A stretch of 64,000 bases of DNA, taken from an uncultured Lachnospiraceae bacterium (GTDB taxonomy: Bacteria > Bacillota > Clostridia > Lachnospirales > Lachnospiraceae). The position numbers and the translations under genes were made by a program. The notes under the pieces were generated by a model that saw only the letters and a program-made list of their open reading frames with translations, did not search any database and was not told the DNA's origin. Shown in pieces: positions 33,166 through 42,054 of the stretch (positions are counted from its first letter, which is position 1; each line of letters opens with the position of its first letter). The stretch spans positions 37,608 through 101,607 of the forward strand of contig CALGVA010000052.1 in assembly GCA_937920345.1 (NCBI GenBank). The letters run 5' to 3'.

Positions 33166-36100
33166 ATGGGGAGAAGCTATTTAGTTGAGGGGGCAAGACT
33201 GAGATGTCTGTGGGGAAGCAAAAGCAGCAACTTAAAGGTAATGCCTATAGGGCACGGCTACACAGCGAATGGCAAAATAAAAGCTAAGTGTACAGACAGC
33301 TTACCGGTATTCAATATTCCTGATTTTGGAGATTGCAAGATGAATAAAGAGGACAAGGTATGCATGGGATATATGAAACTTGCCAAAGAATGGGAGAATA
33401 CAGGGGGATCTTCCTGGACATTGGAAGAAATATGTAATCAAAAAACACTTACGATGGACAGTGTATTGTTATGCGGAAGAGGAGGCATTATTGTACCGGA
33501 AACATCAGGACAAGGAGATGTACGAAAGATTAATTGGGAAGAGTATGAAGAGCGTTACGGACTTATACTTTCGTTACTAATGTTGTCAAATGCTTGCTGC
33601 TTATATGGTTTTGACCCGATTAACTTGAATACGGGCAACTTCCTTTATGACAAAGAGGACTTGATTATTCATGGTATTACAACATTATCTTTCCATATGA
33701 CATATAATTCCATGGAAGAATTTCAAGGCGGAAGTATTGGAGAAGGGTGGCATCATAACTATGAGATTTCTATCAGACAAAATGAAGACGGAATGGTGTG
33801 TCTGTGTCTGGGAGATGGACAAAGGATAGCTTTCCGAAAGGGTGTGGGAACAGTCTATGTTCCTATGTATGGGAGTCAAGGGCTTTTGAAACAAGAGGCT
33901 GACGGTTATCGGTATGTAACAGGGAAAGGTACGGAGTATATTTTTGACATCTCCGGAAGAATCGTGAGCCGTAAGGATCTAAACGGTAATACAGATAATT
34001 TCTTGTATAATGCTGATGGTATGCTGTCGGAAGTACAGGGTGCCAACGGAGGAACATTATTTTATTATTATAACAGAGAAGGGAATCTGTATCGGGTTTG
34101 CGACCATACCGGAAGAGAAGTGCGTTTGTGGTATAGCTATCGCGTTTTGCAGAAGTTTGTCAATTCTTCCGGACAGACCTATACTTACGGGTACAATGAA
34201 AATCTCCGGTTGGAAAGTGTGACTACGCCACGGGGGATCGTGGGCGTGCGTAACAGCTATGACAGCGCTAACAGGGTAATTAAGCAGGTGACACCTGATG
34301 GCGGCGTGGTTGAACTTCGGTATGATGATACGGATCAGCTTACATATGCAAAAGATCAGAGAGGGCATATTGCGTCTTATCAGAGTGATGATAGATTTCG
34401 GAATGTACAGACTTCTTATCAGGATGGAAAAGAAAAATATCGGTATAACGAGAATAATCAGATCATATTCTATGAGGATCAAAATGGCAATCAGACCAAG
34501 TATCAGTATGATGACAAGGGGTTTTTGACAGGCGTTACGAATGCACTGGGAGGACAACAGAATTTTAGTTATAATAGAAATGGAAAACTGACTGTCTATG
34601 CGATAGACGGCAAGGAAGTTTTTAAGAATGAATATGATCGGGACGGACATCTGGTGAGGGTAACAGATGCATTGGGACGGACACGTCAGACTATATATGA
34701 TGATAATGGAATGCCGAAGCAGATGCTTATGCCCGACGGAAGCAGTATTGAAATCTGTCGCGATGATAGAGGAAACATCTGCAAGCTTATATACCCTGAT
34801 CATACAACAGTCAGATATCAGTATGATGCATTAAACAGAGTAGTAGAGACGACTGACCAGGAAGAAAATAAAATATGTTATCAGTATGATGTAAGAGACA
34901 ATCTGATATCGGTAATTAATCAAGAAGAAGCCGTCAGAAGATATTCATATGATGAAAGCGGCAGATTGATTAAGATAGAAGACTTTGACGGGGAAATCTA
35001 TGCTTTTGCCTATGATTCTATGGGAAGACTGGAGAAGCTGATTGATAAAGAAGGAAGAGAGACAAGAAGAAACTATGATCTAACAGGAAACTTGATAGAG
35101 GAGATCTTGCCGGTTGGTGCAGTGAATGTGTATGAATATGATAGAAATAATCGTCTGACACGGGTGAAACATATGGCGGCAGGACAGGATGAGACGGGTG
35201 CAATCGTTGACTATACATATGACCCGGTGGGAAATTTATTGAAAGTGGAAGCAGGTGATGGTACAGAGGTATTAACGGGAACATCTTATGAATATGATGC
35301 GTTGAATCGTATTATTGCAGTTACCGATCCGGCAGGAGGCAGAAGAACTTATACTTATGACAGAAGAAGCGGTAAGGTAAGCGGCATTACAGATGCATCA
35401 GGAAACCAGAGCATATATCATTATAATGATGTCGGAGAACTGACAGAGAAGATAGATGTGAAGGGCAATACTACCCGATATGAGTATAACGAGTTAGGCA
35501 AAATCACGTCTATAACGGACGGTGCAGGAAGAAAGACCCGGTATCACTATCTTCCGGGTGGCAGACTGGAACAGGTTGAGTATCCTGATGGAAGACGGAT
35601 AGACTATGTATATGACGGTATAGGCAGGGTGGTGCAGAAAACGGATAGCCAAGGATATAGTCTCGCATATGTTTATGACAGCATGGGAAGAGTTCTCCGA
35701 ATCACAGGGAGCGATGGTCAGGAAAAATCTTACGCCTATGATGTGATGGGGAATGTGACGGCTGTTACGGATGCACTCGGCAATAGAACAGAGTATGCCT
35801 ATACATTAGGTGGTAAACTGAAAGAAGTCACGGATGCACTTGGCAGCAAGACGGAATTTACCTATGATGCGGCGGATCGCTTGATTCATGTCTGCCAGCA
35901 CGGGCAGTCGGGAGAAGACGACAGGATTACATATTATGAGAGGAATGTTTTCGGACAGGTAGAATGCGTGCGGGATGCGGCCGGCATGGAAGAAAGGTAT
36001 TGCTATGACGTGCTTGGAAGAATGACGGAGAAAACTGACAGAGACGGATTCAGAACGGCATATACTTATACGCCGGATGGCAAAACAGAGAGTATTCTAT

Positions 36101-38097
36101 ATGCTGACGGCAATATGGTTGAGTTTCAGTATACTCCGCTCAGACAGTTATCTTTCATCAAAGACTGGCTCGGCGAGACACATATAGAGCGAAACCGCTA
36201 TGGAGAGCCTGTGAGTATTACGGATCATGAGGGCAGGACGGTACGCTATGAGTGGGGAGACATGGGAGAACGGCAAAAGCTTGTCTATCCGGATGGAACG
36301 ATAGTGAGTATGCATTATGACAAGCTGCTGCATCCGGTAGAACTGGTCAGACTGGCAGAAGGAAAGGATACATTAAGAATAAATTATCAGTATGATTCAC
36401 AGGGAAGGCTTTCCGAAAGACACAGCAGCGGCGGATATCATACTGCATTTTCATATAATGAAACAGGACAGATCAAAGAACTGTCGCACAGGGATGCCGC
36501 TGGTATCATTGACAGATATAGTTATGAGTATGATGCTGCGGGGAATAAAACTGCAATACGAAAAGAACGACGGAATCTGCCGGAAGAAAGCGGCAGTTAC
36601 GGGTATGCCTATGATGCGTTACATAGACTGACCGGTGTATATAAAGATGGAAAGGCGCTGCGAAGCTATGATTATGACGCGTTTGGTAATCGTGTCGGTA
36701 TGAGAGATTATGAGCAGGGAATGGGAAGCAGCTTTGTGTATGATGTTCTGAACAGGCTGTCAGAAGAACAGAAGTGGGATAATCCGGATATGACGGGAGA
36801 GGAGGCTGTGGCGGGCTGTACTCATTATGATTATGACAAAAGAGGAAACCTGACGGGCGAATATCAGGGAGAAACACTGCGTCACAGATATGCCTATAAT
36901 GCCATGAATAGATTAGAGCGAGCATGGAATGAAGACGGACAAGAGGCGGCTTACTCATACAATGGTTTAGGACATCGGGTGGGAAGGTCCAGGAACGGTG
37001 CCAGAGAAAGTTATCTGTTAGACATGACGAAAGAGTATAACAATCTGTTATGTATAGATATGGGCAATCATAGGCAGAAATTTTATTGGGACTCCGGAGT
37101 AGCTGCGGTGGAGGAAGAAGGAAGAAAATCCCGGTATTACTTGTCGGATGAGTTGGGTAGTCCACTGCGCGTACTAAGTGATACCGGATATGGAAGCAGT
37201 TATGGTTATGATGAGTTCGGCAAAGATAGCTATAACGATGAAGAAGCCGCAAAGCGGTATAGCAAACAGGGGGAAGGACAGCCTTTTGGCTATACAGGCT
37301 ATCGATACGATGATGTCAGTGGGACTTATTTTGCCCAAGCGAGAGAATACCGGCCGGAAAACGGGAGATTTACGGCAATGGATTTGATCAAAGGAAACGG
37401 CGCATATCCGGATACTTTGAATCGATACGGGTACTGTCGGAATAATCCGGTCAGATATGTGGATTGGAACGGACGTGAACCGGAACTTCCGGATTTTTCA
37501 GATCTTTTAAATCCAAAAAGTGGCCCTGAACCATCGAAGCCAGTGTGGGAGAACCCATTTGATCTTACACCGCCGAAGGAGGAACCTATAATAGATGGGC
37601 TGCCGGGTGGGCTGGAGGATTACTTAAAGGTGCCGGACGATATATTGAATGGTGCACGGGAAGAGCCTGAGGAACCGGAGAAGGATGGACCGGATTGTGT
37701 GGTGGTGGTAGGTGGAACAGCAGGAATTGGCGCACTGCTTAAACTTGGCGTATCAGGGCAAGTGGCAGTTGATGCGTCAGGAGAGGCAGAATGGCAAGGG
37801 TCAGTTGGTACAGGTGCATCGACAGGGGCAGAAGGACATTTTGGAGGATTTATTTCTGTATTTCCGGGAATGGAAAGTGTTGCTGACAGTGAAGGCTTTG
37901 GTGTGAATTTAGGAGTTTCTGGTGGTTATTTCTTTTGGGGTGGGTTAGATCTTGTTTTCGCAGGCGAGGGTGCAGATATGCGACTAGTTGGTTTTTCGAT
38001 CTTGTTTGGAGGAGGAGCAGGTGCTGAGGCTCATGTGAGTATGTCTCAGACAGGATTACTAGGATATAGATTTAGACTTTGGGGCAGTAAGGAATAA
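33166..38097 (+). CDS. Rhs/YD-repeat effector with PAAR-like head and glycine-rich toxin tip
   Basis: 1643 residues; AGAGGAGAAGGTGCT precedes the ATG. Residues 1-130 are a PAAR-like (DUF4280) head: SYLVEGARLRC and MDSVLLCGRGGIIVPETSGQ. Residues about 145-1440 are an Rhs cage with dozens of YD repeats (YxYDxxGrl). The Rhs core end is recognisable: FGYTGYRYDDVSGTYFAQAR, ENGRFTAMD, RYGYCRNNPVRYVDWNG. The last 190 residues are a variable tip: a Pro/Glu linker, then a Gly/Ser/Ala-rich hydrophobic domain (GGTAGIGALLKLGVSGQ; SVGTGASTGAEGHFGGFI) without enzyme motifs, suggesting a membrane-active or pore-forming toxin. The tandem membrane proteins downstream fit immunity against such a toxin. Confidence 0.9.
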   Translation: MGRSYLVEGARLRCLWGSKSSNLKVMPIGHGYTANGKIKAKCTDSLPVFNIPDFGDCKMNKEDKVCMGYMKLAKEWENTGGSSWTLEEICNQKTLTMDSVLLCGRGGIIVPETSGQGDVRKINWEEYEERYGLILSLLMLSNACCLYGFDPINLNTGNFLYDKEDLIIHGITTLSFHMTYNSMEEFQGGSIGEGWHHNYEISIRQNEDGMVCLCLGDGQRIAFRKGVGTVYVPMYGSQGLLKQEADGYRYVTGKGTEYIFDISGRIVSRKDLNGNTDNFLYNADGMLSEVQGANGGTLFYYYNREGNLYRVCDHTGREVRLWYSYRVLQKFVNSSGQTYTYGYNENLRLESVTTPRGIVGVRNSYDSANRVIKQVTPDGGVVELRYDDTDQLTYAKDQRGHIASYQSDDRFRNVQTSYQDGKEKYRYNENNQIIFYEDQNGNQTKYQYDDKGFLTGVTNALGGQQNFSYNRNGKLTVYAIDGKEVFKNEYDRDGHLVRVTDALGRTRQTIYDDNGMPKQMLMPDGSSIEICRDDRGNICKLIYPDHTTVRYQYDALNRVVETTDQEENKICYQYDVRDNLISVINQEEAVRRYSYDESGRLIKIEDFDGEIYAFAYDSMGRLEKLIDKEGRETRRNYDLTGNLIEEILPVGAVNVYEYDRNNRLTRVKHMAAGQDETGAIVDYTYDPVGNLLKVEAGDGTEVLTGTSYEYDALNRIIAVTDPAGGRRTYTYDRRSGKVSGITDASGNQSIYHYNDVGELTEKIDVKGNTTRYEYNELGKITSITDGAGRKTRYHYLPGGRLEQVEYPDGRRIDYVYDGIGRVVQKTDSQGYSLAYVYDSMGRVLRITGSDGQEKSYAYDVMGNVTAVTDALGNRTEYAYTLGGKLKEVTDALGSKTEFTYDAADRLIHVCQHGQSGEDDRITYYERNVFGQVECVRDAAGMEERYCYDVLGRMTEKTDRDGFRTAYTYTPDGKTESILYADGNMVEFQYTPLRQLSFIKDWLGETHIERNRYGEPVSITDHEGRTVRYEWGDMGERQKLVYPDGTIVSMHYDKLLHPVELVRLAEGKDTLRINYQYDSQGRLSERHSSGGYHTAFSYNETGQIKELSHRDAAGIIDRYSYEYDAAGNKTAIRKERRNLPEESGSYGYAYDALHRLTGVYKDGKALRSYDYDAFGNRVGMRDYEQGMGSSFVYDVLNRLSEEQKWDNPDMTGEEAVAGCTHYDYDKRGNLTGEYQGETLRHRYAYNAMNRLERAWNEDGQEAAYSYNGLGHRVGRSRNGARESYLLDMTKEYNNLLCIDMGNHRQKFYWDSGVAAVEEEGRKSRYYLSDELGSPLRVLSDTGYGSSYGYDEFGKDSYNDEEAAKRYSKQGEGQPFGYTGYRYDDVSGTYFAQAREYRPENGRFTAMDLIKGNGAYPDTLNRYGYCRNNPVRYVDWNGREPELPDFSDLLNPKSGPEPSKPVWENPFDLTPPKEEPIIDGLPGGLEDYLKVPDDILNGAREEPEEPEKDGPDCVVVVGGTAGIGALLKLGVSGQVAVDASGEAEWQGSVGTGASTGAEGHFGGFISVFPGMESVADSEGFGVNLGVSGGYFFWGGLDLVFAGEGADMRLVGFSILFGGGAGAEAHVSMSQTGLLGYRFRLWGSKE

Positions 38098-38140
38098 TAT
38101 TATGAATATAAGAGATTAGGTGAGAGAAAGTGTAAGAAGC

Positions 38141-38219
38141 GAAATATCTAAGACAACATAGATATTCCGCAAGGTATTTAAAAGATGTTAAGGAGTGTAA
38201 TGGAGCGACAAGGAATAAA
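38141..38219 (+). repeat. Intergenic repeat preceding members of the immunity array (three copies)
   Basis: GAAATATC... with ACAACATAGATATTCCG and ...GAGTGTAATGG here is repeated, diverged, at about 39178-39243 (GAAATATGCAGGGACAACAT ...) and 40929-40992 (GAAATATGCAAAGGCAGTAT ...). Each copy lies directly before a WYEPYKI-family gene, so gene and leader were duplicated together. Confidence 0.65.
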
Positions 38220-38702
38220 ATGAAAAAAAAGAACAAGTGGTATGAACCATATAAAATAGTGACTGTGTTGGATAAGCTGGAAGTTATAAGAAGAATAGAG
38301 GGAAAAACCCAATTTATATCATTTAAGTATAAGAGACCGACAGACAATTTATTGTTTTTTGGAGGAAAGAAATATGAGGAGAAATATAAAGTATATATAT
38401 GGCCACAAATAATACCACCTCGCGGAACTGCAAATTGTTTCCTTCCTAAAGCTATCATAGAAGTTTTTGCGGGAAAAGAAGGCAAGAGTATTGTTTATAT
38501 CCGGCTAGTAATGAATAAAACTTATATGATCTTCTGGTTAATATGGGGTACTGGTTTGATATCTCAACTAGGAAACGTCTTAGTCTATATGGGAGTTCTT
38601 TTGCTGGTTGTGTTTTTACTTATAAAGTACTGGGAGTTTGTGCGTAGCCGTATTGGGAGATTGCTGGAGGAATTATTGGAAGTTAAAAAGACAGAGGAGT
38701 AG
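38220..38702 (+). CDS. WYEPYKI-family membrane protein 1 (probable immunity to the Rhs tip)
   Basis: 160 residues. N-terminal cytoplasmic part with the family signature KWYEPYKIVTVLDK and EVIRRIEGK, a beta-rich middle (VYIWPQIIPPRGTANCFLPK), two membrane helices (TYMIFWLIWGTGLI; NVLVYMGVLLLVVFLLIKYW) and an amphipathic C-terminal helix (RSRIGRLLEELLEVKK). First of an array of at least six related genes behind the Rhs effector. AT-rich. Immunity role is inferred from position and membrane topology. Confidence 0.75.
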   Translation: MKKKNKWYEPYKIVTVLDKLEVIRRIEGKTQFISFKYKRPTDNLLFFGGKKYEEKYKVYIWPQIIPPRGTANCFLPKAIIEVFAGKEGKSIVYIRLVMNKTYMIFWLIWGTGLISQLGNVLVYMGVLLLVVFLLIKYWEFVRSRIGRLLEELLEVKKTEE

Positions 38703-38731
38703 TGCTTTGCAGAATATGAGGGGAAATTATA

Positions 38732-39172
38732 GTGAATGATTTAGCTTTTAGGAGAGCAGCAGCATTTTTCATTGATTACTTTATTCTTTGTTTTGCATTT
38801 TTCTTAATATGCTTAAGCGGAATTATTTTAGCCATATTTCAAGCTGAACCTATCAGTTCGGATGGTATGAACAGATTTTTTGAGATTAATAAAATGTTTA
38901 TGTTTGGCTTTATTTGTTTGTTCGTTTTATGGCTTTATTTTTTCTTACTGGATTATTATGAGAATATAGACGTGGGGAAAAAACTGACGGGAATAGAATT
39001 ATTGAGCGATAATCAGAAGCTTACTGTTAACAAAAAACTGAAGCATTCTATTCTAAAGTGTACTTTTGTAGCTATTTGGCCTGTATCGTTTATTTATTAT
39101 GTAATCAAAGGACATATGATCTATGACAAATGCTTGAAAATCAGTATAAGAGATAAGGTGAATGAAACTTAA
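38732..39172 (+). CDS. RDD-family membrane protein inside the immunity array
   Basis: 146 residues, GTG start with GAGGGGAAATTATA upstream. Three to four hydrophobic segments; opening FRRAAAFFIDYFILCFAFFL and the later GKKLTGIELLSDN follow the RDD pattern (R near the N-terminus, D in helix 1, K/G loop). RDD proteins are small membrane proteins of unsettled function, some linked to ion transport or toxin protection. A degraded second copy lies at 40878-40925, so it duplicated together with the neighbouring immunity gene. Confidence 0.75.
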   Translation: MNDLAFRRAAAFFIDYFILCFAFFLICLSGIILAIFQAEPISSDGMNRFFEINKMFMFGFICLFVLWLYFFLLDYYENIDVGKKLTGIELLSDNQKLTVNKKLKHSILKCTFVAIWPVSFIYYVIKGHMIYDKCLKISIRDKVNET

Positions 39173-39251
39173 AAAAAGAAATATGCAGGGACAACATAAT
39201 ATTCCGTAATATATTTTAGGCGTTTAGGAGTCGAATGGAGCAGTAAAGCGC

Positions 39252-39725
39252 ATGATGGGAAAGCATAAAGACAAGTGGTATGAACCATATAAAGTTGTGA
39301 CTGTGTTGGATAAACCGGAAGTTATAAGAAGAATAGAGAGTAAAATAGCATTAAAGTTTGTATGGTCCCCAGAGAATTATCTTTTTTATGGAAAGAAGGA
39401 AGACGATGGGGTATATAGAGTATTTATATCGTCGTTGGAAATGCCGCCTCGTGGACATAGTAATCCTTTTTTGCCTAAAGTTACAGTGAAAATTATTGAA
39501 AATACAGAAGAAAAATGCATTGTGTTTTTTTGGTTGAAACCAGTAACATTTATATGGACAGACTTATTCCTATATGTAGTTTGCACAATTTTATTCGCGG
39601 TCGAAGGAATCAATGTTTTAGTTTATGTTTTTATACACTGCTTAATGCTCTTTATGTGCATGGAATACTGGAAGTTTGTGCGCAGGCGCGTGGGGGGAAT
39701 GGGTGGAGGAATTATTAGATGTTAA
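39252..39725 (+). CDS. WYEPYKI-family membrane protein 2, C-terminus frameshifted
   Basis: 157 residues: DKWYEPYKVVTVLDKPEVIR, ALKFVWSPENYLFYGKK, EMPPRGHSNPFLPKV, then two membrane helices. After RRRVG the frame goes GMGGGIIRC and stops. A run of six G here (GTGGGGGGAATGG) is five G in the copy at 41011 (GTGGGGGAATGG). With one G fewer the frame would read EWVEELLDVKKEIEE, matching the family C-terminal helix. So it has a homopolymer frameshift (or a base-calling error) that removes only the last amphipathic helix. Confidence 0.75.
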   Translation: MMGKHKDKWYEPYKVVTVLDKPEVIRRIESKIALKFVWSPENYLFYGKKEDDGVYRVFISSLEMPPRGHSNPFLPKVTVKIIENTEEKCIVFFWLKPVTFIWTDLFLYVVCTILFAVEGINVLVYVFIHCLMLFMCMEYWKFVRRRVGGMGGGIIRC

Positions 39726-39777
39726 GAAAGAAATAGAAGAGTAATGGTATACGGAGCGGAATGGAGCAGTAAAGCGC

Positions 39778-40290
39778 ATGATGGGAAAGCATAAGGAAAA
39801 GTGCTATGAACCATATAAAATAGTGACGACTTTTGACAAAGGAGAAATCAAAAAAAGAATTGAGAGTCAGATTGCATTAGGAAGTTCGATAGCATCAGGG
39901 GATTGTCTATTTTATGGAAAAGAAATAGATTGCAGAAAATATAGATTATATATTTCACCGAGAAAAATAATGCCACCACAAGACGGTATGTTTAATCCAA
40001 ATCTGCCCAGAGTTGTGTTGGAAATTATTGCGGATTTCGACGGGTATAATACAACCATCTTTTGGATAAAGCCAAGAATATTTTGGAATTCGATACCTTT
40101 GGTCTTTTATACATTTTTCTGCATAGACAGGCGGATCAATGTCTTAATCTATACGTTTTTCTTATGTCTGGGCGTGTTTTTTGGGGAAAGTACTGGGGGT
40201 TTATACGCAGACGTGTGGGGAAATTACTGGAGAAATTATTGGGCGTCGCGAAAGAGGAAGAAGAATAGTGCCAGGCCATATCCTTTATGA
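39778..40290 (+). CDS. WYEPYKI-family membrane protein 3, C-terminus frameshifted
   Basis: 170 residues: KCYEPYKIVTTFDKGEIKKR (Trp of the signature changed to Cys), GDCLFYGKEIDCRKYRLYIS, two membrane segments, then at VFFGESTGG the frame leaves the family. In another frame GKYWGFIRRRVGKLLEKLLG continues correctly to a stop at 40268. The shift lies in a T6G4 run near 40180 (one T short). The actual protein ends in an unrelated basic tail (ASRKRKKNSARPYPL). The upstream 40 bases, including the start, are nearly identical to those of copy 2. Confidence 0.7.
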   Translation: MMGKHKEKCYEPYKIVTTFDKGEIKKRIESQIALGSSIASGDCLFYGKEIDCRKYRLYISPRKIMPPQDGMFNPNLPRVVLEIIADFDGYNTTIFWIKPRIFWNSIPLVFYTFFCIDRRINVLIYTFFLCLGVFFGESTGGLYADVWGNYWRNYWASRKRKKNSARPYPL

Positions 40291-40340
40291 GCGGGCTTCA
40301 CATAGAAGGAAACAGAGAATAGTGTGCAGAGAGGATTAAC

Positions 40341-40754
40341 ATGAAAAAATATAGGTGTGCGTGGTATGAGCCATACAAAATTGTATCACCCCTTGCGCGG
40401 GAAGAAGTGGAAAGAAGACTGGGGAGCAAAGATGGAAAGTTCCAAATATCTATAAAGGTGTGGAATTTTCCATCAAATTGGAAACTTTTTGTTATTCCCA
40501 AAATTGTGGGGGATATCATGGAGACGGAAGATGGTAATAGTATTGTCCTAATGCGGTTGGCGGTAAGTATAACTGATCTGTTGATTGCTCTTGGAATTTG
40601 TACTTTTGCTTGCTTCTTTATGCAGGTCAGCGTTTTAATATATGCACCGATCTTATGGATGGCAGCTGCCTTGGTTACGCTATACTGGAAATCTGTACGT
40701 AAGCGCTTTGGGAAACGGTTAGAGAGACTTTTGAAGGCGCAAGAACAGGACTGA
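40341..40754 (+). CDS. WYEPYKI-family membrane protein 4 (short form)
   Basis: 137 residues: AWYEPYKIVSPLAREEVERR, DGKFQISIKVWNFPSNWKLF, two membrane helices (TDLLIALGICTFACFFM; VLIYAPILWMAAALVTLYW) and RKRFGKRLERLLKAQ. Compared with copy 6 (41542) about 20 residues are missing after ERRL, an in-frame deletion. Forms a subfamily with copy 6, distinct from copies 1-3 and 5. GAGGATTAAC precedes the ATG. Confidence 0.7.
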   Translation: MKKYRCAWYEPYKIVSPLAREEVERRLGSKDGKFQISIKVWNFPSNWKLFVIPKIVGDIMETEDGNSIVLMRLAVSITDLLIALGICTFACFFMQVSVLIYAPILWMAAALVTLYWKSVRKRFGKRLERLLKAQEQD

Positions 40755-40764
40755 GGAGGCAGAA

Positions 40765-40875
40765 ACGAATGTCTTGGTCTATGTCGGGTGCTTGTGTCTG
40801 GGAGTATTTTTGCTTATGAAGTATTGGAAGTTTGTACGCAGACGTGTAGGGGAATGGCTGGAGGAATTGTTTTAG
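40765..40875 (+). pseudogene. C-terminal fragment of a WYEPYKI-family gene
   Basis: Frame reads TNVLVYVGCLCLGVFLLMKY then WKFVRRRVGEWLEELF and a stop at 40875, matching the second membrane helix and C-terminal helix of copies 1 and 5. The N-terminal three quarters are missing. Remnant of another array unit. Confidence 0.8.
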
Positions 40876-40877
40876 TC

Positions 40878-40925
40878 AAATTTTTGGATGAACCTATAAG
40901 TCCGGAGGATATGAACAAAACTTGA
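40878..40925 (+). pseudogene. Fragment of the RDD-family gene
   Basis: Reads KFLDEPISPEDMNKT then a stop; the intact RDD protein has AIFQAEPISSDGMNRF at this place. Together with the fragment just upstream and the repeat leader just downstream it shows that a [immunity gene - RDD gene - leader] unit was duplicated and then deleted internally. Confidence 0.7.
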
Positions 40926-41010
40926 AGGAGAAATATGCAAAGGCAGTATAGCTATTCCGCAATGCATTTTGGAAAAGTTTAGGAACGTAATGGGAACGGT
41001 GAAGAATAAG

Positions 41011-41487
41011 ATGAGCAAAAATAAGAGCAAATGGTATGAACCATATAAAATAGTGACTGTGCTCGATAAACCGGAAGTCATAAGAAGAATAGAGAGTAAA
41101 ATTATGTTGAGGTTTGCATGGTCGATAGAAAATTATCTATTCTATGGGAAAAAGATAGATGGTGGGGAATATAAACTATATATATCGCCACGAGAAATGC
41201 CGCCGCGGGGAAACAGTAATCCTTTTTTACCGGGAGTTATATTGAAAATTATCACTAATTCAAAGGGAGAGAACATTGTTTTTTTTCATTTGAAGCCAAT
41301 AAAATTCGTATGGATATATATATTGGGATTTTTGGCACTAGTTTTAGCGGAAACAAATGTTGTAGTCTATGCTGGTTTCTTGTGTCTGGGAGCATTTTTG
41401 CGCATGGAATACTGGAAGTTTGTACGCAGACGCGTGGGGGAATGGGTGGAGGAATTATTGGAAGTTAAGAAAGAACCGGAAGGGTAG
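41011..41487 (+). CDS. WYEPYKI-family membrane protein 5
   Basis: 158 residues from the ATG at 41011. Full-length member: SKWYEPYKIVTVLDKPEVIR, FAWSIENYLFYGKKIDGGEY, EMPPRGNSNPFLPGV, membrane helices (IYILGFLALVLA; VVVYAGFLCLGAFL), and the intact C-terminus RRRVGEWVEELLEVKKEPEG. Serves as the reference for the frameshifts in copies 2 and 3. Confidence 0.75.
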   Translation: MSKNKSKWYEPYKIVTVLDKPEVIRRIESKIMLRFAWSIENYLFYGKKIDGGEYKLYISPREMPPRGNSNPFLPGVILKIITNSKGENIVFFHLKPIKFVWIYILGFLALVLAETNVVVYAGFLCLGAFLRMEYWKFVRRRVGEWVEELLEVKKEPEG

Positions 41488-41541
41488 CGTTACGTTGTGC
41501 CAATGATAGCTGTGTTGTGAGAAAAAGGAACGGGGATCAAC

Positions 41542-42015
41542 ATGAGTAAGTATAGAGGTGCATGGTATGAACCATATAAAATTGAGACATTGCTTAGCCA
41601 ATCGCAAATTGAGAGAAGACTGATGAGCCAGATTGCAGTTAAGACCATATTGATGCGGGTGACAGATGACGGCTTTATATCATTGGATCGGGAAATCAAA
41701 GACGGCAAGTTTCAAATATCCACCAGAATGTGGAAATTCCCGTCAAATTGGAAGCTGTTTTTTCTCCCGAAGATTGTGGGAGAGATTGTCGAGACTGAAG
41801 ATGGCACCAGCATTGTCCTGATGTGGTTGGAAGTGAGCATAACGGACCTGCTGATTGCCCTTGCCATCTTTACCTGCGTATGTTTTTTTATGAAGATCAG
41901 CGTTTGGGTATACGCACCGATCCTGTGGCTGGCAATTGCTTTGGTCACGATATACTGGAAATTAGCGCGAAAGCGTTATGGGAAACGATTGGAGATGCTT
42001 TTGAAGGGATTTTGA
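41542..42015 (+). CDS. WYEPYKI-family membrane protein 6
   Basis: 157 residues: AWYEPYKIETLLSQSQIERR, KFQISTRMWKFPSNWKLFFL, two membrane helices (TDLLIALAIFTCVCFFM; VWVYAPILWLAIALVTIYW), RKRYGKRLEMLLKGF. Full-length partner of copy 4. Last array member; the first VgrG gene starts 40 bases on. Confidence 0.75.
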   Translation: MSKYRGAWYEPYKIETLLSQSQIERRLMSQIAVKTILMRVTDDGFISLDREIKDGKFQISTRMWKFPSNWKLFFLPKIVGEIVETEDGTSIVLMWLEVSITDLLIALAIFTCVCFFMKISVWVYAPILWLAIALVTIYWKLARKRYGKRLEMLLKGF

Positions 42016-42054
42016 CTGCGGAAGAATAGAACCGGAGGGAGGCGGAAGCGATAA

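Noticed and set aside
36506..37252. 248-codon minus-strand frame opposite the Rhs gene
   Set aside because: Antisense image of YD repeats (Tyr/His/Ser-rich), no ribosome binding site.
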